Positions 36,923 to 48,400 of a stretch of 64,000 nucleotides of DNA are shown piece by piece. The notes beneath the pieces were generated by a model, which was not told the origin of the DNA, did not search any database, and was given only the letters and a program-made list of their open reading frames with translations. Within the stretch, counting starts at the first letter, position 1. Every line of letters starts with the position of its first letter. Source of the DNA: Paralithodes platypus (Eukaryota; Arthropoda; Malacostraca; Decapoda; Lithodidae); the NCBI GenBank assembly GCA_032716605.1, contig CM064502.1:59546823-59610822 (forward strand), in the 5' to 3' direction. Both the position numbers and the translations under genes were made by a program.

Positions 36923-39076
36923 CCCGGTATATATATATACCGTATGTATTATAAATATAATGTATTTTTTGGAGAGTGCGAAGCCAGCTGTATTTTTCAC
37001 ATGAAGTTGTTTAATGTTCGCCCGGATTGAATGATAGGTATGATAATAACCATTGGATTTGAACATGTACATTCCACATATACAAAGTTTAATCCAAGAC
37101 TGTCACGTTGAAGGGTTCGTAGCATGTTTAGTATTAAGTTTGTTAAGCTCCCTCCACACATATACAATTTTTGGTCCCTACTAACCCCCGATTTTGCTAC
37201 CACCAATCTTTATAAATTGTGTGTCTATGTAATTATTTATAGTTGACCCATTGTTGTGTTTCAGGTGTACAGCGATGTTGGAGTGGAGGTGGAGACGGCA
37301 ACATTGTACGGCTATAATGCTTGTATCCTGGCCTATGGTCAGTCCGGCTCCGGCAAGACTCATACTATACTGGGAACACAGGTAATATAGATAGATATAA
37401 TTATACTGTACAGAGAGAGAGAGAGAGAGAGAGTGTTAGAGAGAGAGTGTTAGAGAGAGAGAGAGAGAGAGAGAATACCAAGCTGGATGTACAGTATGTA
37501 GAGTGAGTGAGACTAAATGGAAGGGTACAGTTTGCCGCACATATTCCGTTCCTTAACACTTTAAGAGCGGGGCCCGACTTAAGTCCGTATCTAAAAAGCA
37601 GCAAGTTAGGAGCATTATTAAGGCTTTTAAAGGGTTAAAATTTAGTGCAAATGGCCGGGAGCGCAGCAGGCCACACGGCCGACACCCAGGGCTTACCGCC
37701 GTCCACTGACTCACGCTCCCTCTGTTCTCGAGAGGCCGGCAGTGTAGCTAGTAGTGAATGTAGCTGGAAAAAATATGCCGCCATACGCTAAACTCCCATG
37801 TTGGTGGTACCACTGCATCAAAACGATGAGTGCTACGTAGCTCGTTCTGGTCTCATTTTGAAGCTTGTAGCGCCTAGTTCTTTGCTGAATAAATTTCTTT
37901 TCATGCAGATACTTGATTGATCATTCAGGAGGGCCTGAATAGCCCAAAACCCCCCGCTAGATGAGGGTTAAATATTTCTGTGGGGTCGTGATTTAGCAGC
38001 ACTGCACCCACCTCCCCAACCCCCCTCCGTCGTTCCACCTCCTACCTTCCACCCCACCTTACAGCTCTTAGTAGGAAGTAGAGTGAGCGAGGGGGTTTGG
38101 GGAGGTGAAGTGAGGTAGGGGGGTTGGGGAAGTGGGTGTGGATCGGCCAAATCACGACCCCACCGGGATGTGCGGCAAACTGTAATGATGATAACTTCAT
38201 CGATAATTATAATGATGAAGATGATGATAATATTGATGATGATGATAAAATTGATGATGATGATAACATTGATGATGATTATGATAATATATTTGATGAT
38301 GTTGTTACTCTTTGTCCCTACAGAGTGCCCCCGGACTAGCCCCCAGGATATGCAGTGGTCTACTATCCCGACTCCACCAACGGTATACACCAGACTATCC
38401 TTGTGCCTCAGACTACACCCTCACTCTAAGGTAATGCTACTACTACTACTACTACTATACTTCTACTATACTTCTACTACTACTTCTACTACTACTACTA
38501 AATATATGCAGTTCATAACACTAAATATTTATATATGTAAATCTGTATGCATACAAAATATGTGTATATTCAGTTGTATGTATTTATGTATATACTGTAC
38601 CCAGGCACATACCCCATAGCTGGGGGTGGCCGACTCGAGACAGAGCACGAACATAAACAACATTTATAGTTCCAGTTCTTAGGGTCCGGGACCACTTTCG
38701 CCATTCTCTCGTCCTTTTCTCTGTCTCGTCTAGTAGGTAAAGTCTACAAGGGGAGGAGGATTCCTAGCCTCCCACCCCCAGACGGAAATGTAGGGCAGCA
38801 AAATAGACAGAGAGAAACGACTAAGGTTGGGTAGAGGATGCCAAACCTCTCACTGGATAGGACCAGCCCTCACCCATTATAATAAATATATAAATAAATA
38901 AAATCTGTATACTGTATATTAATTTCAATATATTAAATGTATCTATATTTTCCAGCCTGGTTGAGATCTACCGAGAACGTGTAAGGGATCTGCTGGCTGA
39001 TGCCGAGACAGATGGTGGTGCTCCTCCTCTCAGGGTGCGGGAACATCCTAGTACTGGACCCTATGTTGATGGTTAG

Positions 39077-39113
<37 letters not shown>

Positions 39114-39394
39114 CACAGAGACAGATGGTGGTGCTCCTCCTCTCAGGGTGCGGGAACATCCTAGTACTGGACCCTATGTTGATGGTTAGTTGTGTGTGTG
39201 TGTGTGTGTGTATACACAGAGACAGATGGTGGTGCTCCTCCTCTCAGGGTGCGGGAACATCCTAGTACTGGACCCTATGTTGATGGTTAGTTGTGTGTGT
39301 GTGTGTGTGTGTGTGTATACAGAGACAGATGGTGGTGCTCCTCCTCTCAGGGTGCGGGAACATCCTAGTACTGGACCCTATGTTGATGGTTAGT

Positions 39395-39426
<32 letters not shown>

Positions 39427-42400
39427 CACAGAGACAGATGGTGGTGCTCCTCCTCTCAGGGTGCGGGAACATCCTAGTACTGGACCCTATGTTGATGGTT
39501 AGTTGTGTGTGTGTGTGTGTGTGTGTGTATACAGAGACAGATGGTGGTGCTCCTCCTCTCAGGGTGCGGGAACATCCTAGTACTGGACCCTATGTTGATG
39601 GTTAGTTGTATGTGTGTGTCTGTGTTCTTGTTGCTATGTTTACAAATATATATATAGATTTATAGTTAAGTAAATTTTTAGTTTGCTACCTAGACCTCTA
39701 TGAAGCTTTAAAAATACACAAGACCCTCCTTGGAGATAAATGTGTACATTTTTCGGTAGAAAAAGGCTTGACCAAAGGCCAGTTCCTCCTAAATTTCAGG
39801 CTCACTATCGATAGCTCGCCAGGAAACAATTGACATCAGTGGTGATGGGCTGGTCTATCAGAGTGAGAACTGAGCGATCTCTACCATACCCATAGCTTAC
39901 TCTGACTGTTCCTTTTACTTATATATTTTGTAGATCTCAAGTGACGGCGTCTCTTCCGTGGATTGACCTCCCAACCTACCAAGATTGGAAGCCAAAGCGT
40001 CACATTTTTCCTTTGCCCCTCAACTTTCTCTTCATAATTGCTGAGGGGCACAGGGCCCTGGGTGGGGCTTTGGTTTCCTGGGTGTTTCTGCACCCTCCTC
40101 AGCTCCCCGCCATGGAGTGGCTTCGGTCACCCAGGCTTTATTGTGGTCGGCAGGGAGGGTTCTGTGGGGGCGCTCGGTTATGGCCTTGGCCTTGCTCGGG
40201 GCCTTGGGGCTGTTCGGCAAGGCAGCTTGGGGAACAACAACAATTGACATCTAAATGTCTTTGTTGACAAAGAAATGGAGCGAATGGTCTTAAAATCGCC
40301 ATACTAATGGGGTGAACGTCTTTAAATTTCAAAACTAATGGAGCTAAGCATGAGGGAGTCCAACCTTCCCTTAATCTATGATACTTTATGCTCTGTTAGG
40401 CTATTCAGTGTGCTACTAACTGGGTTTGAGTACATGATTAGGTTGATATCCAGTATTCGATAAATAGATATCAAATCGTAGTCATGTATTTTTAACCTTT
40501 AACTGTCTCGAGGTGTAATGGTTAGAGTGTATACAATCTGTATGTGGTACAGTACTGGTAACCCAGGTTCGAATCTTGGGTGGATCACATGCTTTCATTA
40601 ATTTCATGGGCGGTGTATGGTGTTGGGAGTGAAATTAATACAGGTCTCCCTCGATATACGATTGGGTTATGTTCCTGAAAACCTGATCTTGAATAGAAAC
40701 AATGTGTAGCAAACTAAAATTAATTTGGTAAATGGGGATGTGTTCTGGGACCAGCCAAAACCCAAACCCAAACACCTAAAAACTTATAATAATATCGTAA
40801 ATCAGGGCATCGGATAGTGAGGGAGACCTGTAAATTAGATTATTATTATATGGGGATTGGGCCTGAGTATATAGAATAGATATAATTATATGTTGGTTTT
40901 GTTTTCCAGGCGTGACCCGACACACCATAACCAAGGCTGGGGAGGCGTTTGACCTTCTGGCGCGGGGTGGTGAGCGACGTATGGTGTCGGCTCCATCACC
41001 CTCATATCCTCACGCTTCATCCCGCTCTCATGCTGTCCTCATCCTTGACCTGACCCAACCTGCCGCACATACAAGGTCAACGCTAACACTGGTTGACCTG
41101 GCAGGGAGGTGAGACTAACATAATGCACTTCATTAACCCCTTCAGCACCAGGACGCCATTTTACCTTTGATTCTGGCTAAAATTAGATAATTTCATGCAG
41201 TTGAACTTATGAATGACCTATGTTATTAAGAGTGTTTATTGAGATCATATTTAGCCTTTTGAGTCCTAGAGGTAGATTATATATAAAGAAAATGGTCTAA
41301 TGGTAACCAGAATACAGTATAATGAAAATTATGTTGGGTAAAGGGCACATGATTTTGTATCCACGCCTTGAGTTTGTGTATCTACTGTATTTATCTATCT
41401 ACTGTATATGCTCAGGCCCAATCCCCACTTTTCCTATTTTTTATTTTTATTTTCCTATTTTATTATTTTGTTTTGTTTGTATTTTCTTGGGGGTGGCCGA
41501 CTCAAGACAGAGCAAGAACAAGAAAACACAAAACACAAGACAAAACAACGAACAAACACAGACAAAACACAAAATTCACACACATCTAGGTCACCCAGGA
41601 GAATACCCAGAGACCAGGGTCACCAAGGTCGCTCCAGCACTCCATAGTTTGTGTATGGAAGGAAAATTAGTATGATTGAAATAGAAGTGTATTTTCTTAA
41701 GCAATAGTTAAATAATATGACCAACTATTGGTTTTACATCAAATTTTTCTTGTAAGTAAATCACACTGTTTCCTTCCATGCCGGTACATATAATCATGGT
41801 GTGGATGCAAACTCATGTGGGCAACTGTACATTGCCGTGGTTAACTACAGGTAATCTGCACAGTTCACATAAAATTTCCTTCGGATACAAAATAAAGTTA
41901 AATTACTATAAAACTTTAAGAGTGGGCTGTATATTTTCACGCCTATTCCCTGCAATGGTAAAAATATTTACTTGATTACTCTAGGAGTTTTTGGATTTAT
42001 AGAAGTTAGTTGTCAAGATTGTAGGTCTAGTTATAATGAATAGAGTAGTAAGTTAGGTTAAAGATGTTAATTATCACTGGGTTAGTTGGCCCTGGTGGTT
42101 GTTGTTGAGTCGAATGGCAGGGGAGACCCTGTCATGGCGTGGGTCAAGTCTCCCTGGAATCAGGAGGCCCAAAGGTCAAGGGCCTAGGAGGGTCTGCACA
42201 GGGGCAGTAACACTCCCAGGATGTGAAGGATGGAATTGGTAGGTGAAGAGATGATCAATAACACTGGAAGGAAGATGATGCTTGGTGAAGAGAAGAGACA
42301 AGGATGGTGGAACCAACACAAACCCCAAGAGGCTTAAAGGCAGCCCTGGGCACCGACAGGGAAGGTGTGGGCCACGAAGGAACCCCCGAAGAAAGCCGAA

Positions 42401-45400
42401 GAATGTGCCGGGCCCAGAGCCGACCTACGTGTGGTCCATTTCTCTCCAGTAGGTAAGCCATGGGTCACTGGTCCAGGGAGGCACCGGACCCCACCAACCA
42501 GAGAGGAACAAAGATGGCTCAGGGTGAAGAAGCTGGCACAGATGGATGAACAGAAGTTGAGGAAGTTGAAGCAGGGCAGCATAGAGGATAGGGGATAATG
42601 CCGGGGGGAAGAGGACGCAGGATCACCGATGCAGGAGACGATCACCGGGGCCGACTAAAGGGCCCCAAAATAAAACCAAAGATTCGCTGGATACCACGAG
42701 AACGTCCACATGCGACTGCGGTTAGACAGCTTCTCATTGGACCTGGTTAAGAGTTTCTTTATGAAAGGGTGTGAGTTAGTTAGGCTATCCAAGAACTAAT
42801 ATTGTTTACCTTTCCCCAGCGAGCGAGCCAATGAGGACATCACCAAGACGCGGCTGACAGAGGGAGCCAGCATCAACCGCTCTCTGGTCACTCTAGGCAA
42901 CGTCATATCCGCCTTAGGTAAGAGAGGAGCAGGATTTATTACAGTTTTATTGTGAGGTAAGAGCGCTGTAGGATTTATTAATGTTTTATTGTGAGGTAAG
43001 ATAGGAGGAGGGGCGCTAAGCCAAATGATGTAAATAGCCAATGAAATTTCCTTGAACGTAGCCTACTTGCTGCCACTGACAAAGTCTGTGGCAAAACTAA
43101 GGCCCCCCCCCCCCGGCAGAAGACTTCCTGGTGGTAGAGTGATGAGGTTGAATATGCAATAAAGGAGAAAAAAAGATGTTTCAAAGCATGGAAGAAAGGA
43201 GGCAGCAGGGAGGAATATCTGGTGGCTAAGTGAACTGCAAAAAAAGATATACAAGGCAAAACAAATCATACAGGACCAGGTCATAGACCAAGTGAGTAAC
43301 ACAGAAAATCCCAATGGGATCTTCAATTTAGCTAGGAGTGTGCTCCACACGAAGTACGGTCCCGGTCTCATGTCCTAATGGCAGCTTTCTAGGCAGCCCT
43401 GTTCAGAGCTGCCTCACTTGTCGGGTTTATTGATTCAAGATCAGACCGTAAGGTCTGATCCCACGTCTCTCTTGGTCTGCCCCTTGGTGCAGCTCCCTCC
43501 ACAATCATGGACTTGCATCTTTTCACCTAGCTTAGTTCATCCATCCTCTCCACATATCCAAACCATCCAAGCTTGCTAGTACACATCTCATCACTGATAC
43601 TCTTGATACCTAACCGTCTCCTCAACTCTTCACTAGATATCCTATCTTGCAGTTTGGCACCACACATCCATCTCACCATTCTCATCTTATTGCGTTCCAT
43701 TCTGTTGATGTCATCCTCTTCGACAGGTCACGTTTCTGAAGCATAGGTCATTACGCTTCTAACACATGAAGTTGTCTCGGGTGGAATTTAAACTTTGTAG
43801 TACTGTACAGTACTTATTTATCTGATATCATTGGGATTGTTTGGTGTTGTGGTGAAATTAATAAAATATAGGTTATTAGTATGTCGGAGGTTCCTTTAAT
43901 GTTTTTTAGGCTTCAAAATGTATCAGAATTAATGACTGCAACTTTTATTTATGTTACATTTGAACACACATTGTTTACTGTATAAATATGTCTAGGATTG
44001 GAAATAAGTATATATTTAGAGTATAATATTTCCTTGCTTGATTGCTGCCCTTTTAGTGGTATCATTTGGACTCTTGATGATGGTAGGTTCTTGAGTGTGT
44101 CATATTTCGTATCTGGCCTGTATATAATTCATGTAACTCTTTAGATCACTTACAGGTTTCTCCTTTTAGTTTAGCGATTTTAAGACCTTTCGTGCCATTT
44201 AGGTGTCGATTCTTTCCTGGCAAGCGACGGCAAGCCTGTAATCTAGGAGGAACCGGCCTTTGGTGGGGAAATTTTTCTACCAAAAATTGTACAAATTTAT
44301 GGGGGGTCTTGAGGATAATTTTAAAGGCTCGACAGAAGTCTTGGGAGTAAAAAAACAATAGTAATAATAATAACTAATAATAAAACAAAAAAATCTCCCC
44401 TTAAATTACCGTTCCTTTAGCGCTCTCATTTGGACTCTTGGTGATGGTAGGTGATTGTGTGTGATTGTATTCTTGTATCCTGCCTCTATAATTCATGTAA
44501 CTATTGTATTTAGTTGACTTGTAAATGTGTAATGATTGTATTCTGCATTTTGACTTGTATGCATTTACAACTGTATTGGTAGTATGGCTGTATTTCTGGG
44601 CCTGATACTGTATTTCTGTATACTGTATTAATAGGTCTGGACACACAAGATGTCATAAGTTAAGACAATTGAGAGGCATATCAAACCAATGGATCAAAAC
44701 ATTCAACCTTCCCACCTTAGCTATCTTTTGGGAGAGGTATCCTGACCAGGATTCGAACCCACTCACTCCAGTACTGTATATTTGGGAGAGTTGGGCACCG
44801 TAACCACTCGGCCATGAGCGGATGCTAATGGCCGAGACCTGGAGTGAGTGGGTTCAAATCTTGGTCAGGATACCTCTCTCCCAACCTGTCGTACATTATC
44901 ATTAGATGTTAGCTATCTTTGTTTGTTATCTTAAAGTACTTTCCATTATTTCATAGTCACCACATATCCATTATATATCTGTCTATCTAATGTGATGTAT
45001 ACTTAACTAACACTTCTCTGGTGCAGCCGTTCACAAGGCCAAGCGCTGTGTGTGCTGTGGTAGGTTTGTTTACATCTCACACTCCTTGCACTGAGCTCTA
45101 ATATAAGTGGAAGGGAAGCACTCCTAGTTTTTAGTACTGCACTGCATAATATCTTGCGAGTTTCGGTCTAGAAAGAAGTTCATAAATGCTAAGTAGACAT
45201 ACAAACTGAAACAGTAGTAGTATATATATAAGTTATGTTATATATATTAACCCGTTCAGTATCAGCGATTGCAGAGAGCCGTCAGTAGATAAATCACTCC
45301 CCAGTCCCAGCGACAGCTGCCAGCCGTCAATAATATACGATCCTTGTAACTGCCAGTATCAGGCAGTACCTGGTACCACAACGCTTGAACATTGCTCTAA

Positions 45401-48400
45401 GACCTTAGCAACACTTCTCTCTCAGCTTATATCCAAGCCCCCACATGCTGGGAGAGGCAGTATTCCTCCATCTTTTGAGGTCGGAAGTTGTTATATCTTG
45501 CCTCTGAAGCCATTTTGGCCACATTGCTTGGGACTGGGGGGTACATTTATGCTAGTTCTCTATGGTACAGTAGGGGTTAACATCGTTCAATAAACCAATA
45601 ACCCCCAAATTAAATTAGTGAAAGCATGTGATTCTCCCAGGATTTTATCCCAGGATACCACATGGAGAACTTACATGCTTTAACCATTACACTTACTTCA
45701 TTAAAACAATAAAATATTACATAATTTTCATCCGCAACAAACGCTCATATACTTTAGTTTTCTTCAAAATTTAGATGTCTTCAGCTTGTACTTCCTTATA
45801 CCCTAAAACAAACTCGCAAGTGGTTAATTGAATGCTGTCCGCCATCTTGAGTCTGGTATTTTTAATCAACCCATTTTGTCACCATCAATTCCATTTATAT
45901 TACGGAGCTCAATACTGTACTTCCACTGCTTGTGCTTTCACCGCCTCCATAATTGTGTCTTGTGCTTGCAATATGTACTCTATTTTTTCTAAACCTGGAT
46001 TTATGTTCTATCATTTAGCAACTGCCTCTTTAATGAACAATATTATAATAAAGTACAGTAGAATTGGCTTTGTCTCGAGTCGGCCACCCGCAGCTTAAAA
46101 AATATATATAATAATAATACTGTACAACAAAGGAGTATGTGCCTGAGTATATAAATAGATATAGATAGATAGATATAATTGACTACTGGCGAGTTTCAGG
46201 CTATATGAAGTTGGAGCTGTAGACATTGATAATTACAAGAATTACTAGCTAAAATATGGTCGTAAGGTACGACCACATTTTAGCTAGTAATTCTTGTACC
46301 GGTAGTATATTTACGAATACCTAAAGCCTAATTCAACAAACTTTCTATCCATAAGAAACCTACATTATTATTGCATTTCTGTTTAATAGTGACATATACA
46401 GCTTCAACTTAGTTATAGCCTGAAACTTGCTTGAATTTGTATATGCTTTGTGATTTTATGCATGGACGGAAATTTTATATGGTTAAATTCGGATGGTAGC
46501 TTGGTTATGCAATAGTTATTTTAGGAGGCGCTTCTTCTGAACCCCCTTCTCTCTCATGTCTTGCCTTATAGTTTTGAGATTTTAAGTTGTTCGTCCCATT
46601 AGTTTGGCAATTATAAGATCTTTCGCCCCATTTCTTTGTCAATATTTAGACCTTTCGTACCATTTAGGTGTTGATTTTATTCCTGGTAAGCAATAGCGAG
46701 CCTGTTATGTAGGAGGAGACCTTCGTCCTTCCTGAGATACTTAAAAACCTTTGTGAACATCAGGGGTGTTTAGAAACCTTTAGTTTAGTTACTTAAACCT
46801 CTGTAGTTGTCTTTGAGTGAGCTGTGGGCAAAAACACTAATTTTGGAGAGGTAATGGTGAGATTAAGAGAATTCTATTTTTTAATACTAAACTGCAACCC
46901 CCGGTGCATGAAACAACCCATACTAAAGTACCAGGGTCGTCCTTTATATCACACTCTGGGAACTATAATACAATTTTATTCAGCTTAGGAAGGACCTTAG
47001 CAATCAATAGGCTTCAAACTATCTCTACCAACTCATTTAACTACCACTAACTATCCTTCCTAAGCTGCTTAATATCGTCAAAATATAGCCAGAATATAAT
47101 ATACCACGCGTCGCTGGTGCTCAAAGGATAACTGTATATTTCTATGCAATTTTATTTCTTATCTTACATTGCTTCATATCAAGGCTGTTATTAATTAATC
47201 CCTTGAGGAATTATGACGCATTTCCACTGTTTATTCTGGATATTAATAGATGGTATTTATTTAGGTTTGGAAGGGTGTATGTCAGTCAGAGGGTTATTGT
47301 TGTTCTCCAGGCTGTCTGACCGAACAGCCCCAAGTTTCCGAGCTAGGCCAAGGCCATAACCAAGCGCCCCCACAGAACCCTCCCAGCTTTACCACTAAGG
47401 AAGCCCAGGTGACCGAAACCAAAGGAATACAAAGGAGTACAAAGGAAATCAAGTAACAACAGGTCTAGTGACCCTTCTAGTCTGCTTGTCCTCCAAAAAC
47501 ACTGAGGATCAAGTGTCCAAACAGTGGTTTAGAGTGGGTAAGAGAACATTGGAAAGGGAACTACTGCCCTGGAACTAATGTCCGTGGCAGGACTAGGAAG
47601 TTAGTAGGGGACATATGGGTTAGTAACTGAGGGGAGGATCCGCCACCGCTGCCAGGTGAGGGGCTGAGGAGGGTGCGGAAATGCCCGGGACACCAAAACC
47701 CCACCCAGGGCCCTGTGCCCCTTAACAATTATGAAGGGAAAGTCAGAGGGTTAATTGATATAGTATTTACCCTTTTAATCTCCACAGATCCTTACTAAGT
47801 TGTATATTAATTAAAATGTAAAACTTGCAAATCGTCTAATGATAGCCAGAATAAATTGTCAAAATGCATCATAATCCTCAAGGGGTGCAGTCAATGTTTT
47901 CACTTAGATTTAGCTGGTCAAAGATAAGTAAGTACTACGACATATATATATTTTTTATGGTGAATTTTGTCTCCGTTTTTTTTAAGACCTATACCGGGTA
48001 TTTTTTATTTACTTAAACTGCTATAAGTTGCAGCTAAATAGATCAAATAAAGTATGTATGTAACATACATACAAATACTCCTAATACATTACAACTCAGA
48101 GTTGAAATTAAGAATTTAGAAATATCTCTCTTTGTTTATTATGAACTGTGGAACTCTACTTTAGTTTTTAGGCTTGAATGCAGTGAAATATTTGTAGTGA
48201 CTACTTTTTATTTTATTTTGATTAGTTCTTTTGTCTATTATATTGTGTCGTCCCTGTTTTGGTTTGTTTATTTTGCAAGTTTTATATAACTTAAATATAA
48301 TGGGAAATATTTTGCTGATTATTTTACCTTTTTTCAGCTGAGCAAGGAATGGCGCTGGGTTCAACCCGAGTGACGTCACTGAGTGGGTCCAAGACTTCAG

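Noticed and set aside
38124..38339. Asp/Asn-rich frame before exon 3
   Set aside because: It is a translation of a GAT/ATG trinucleotide array in the intron.
42255..42645. Possible gene at 42.3-42.6 kb
   Set aside because: There are overlapping frames on both strands, no recognisable domain and no good splice signals. It may be transposon-derived.
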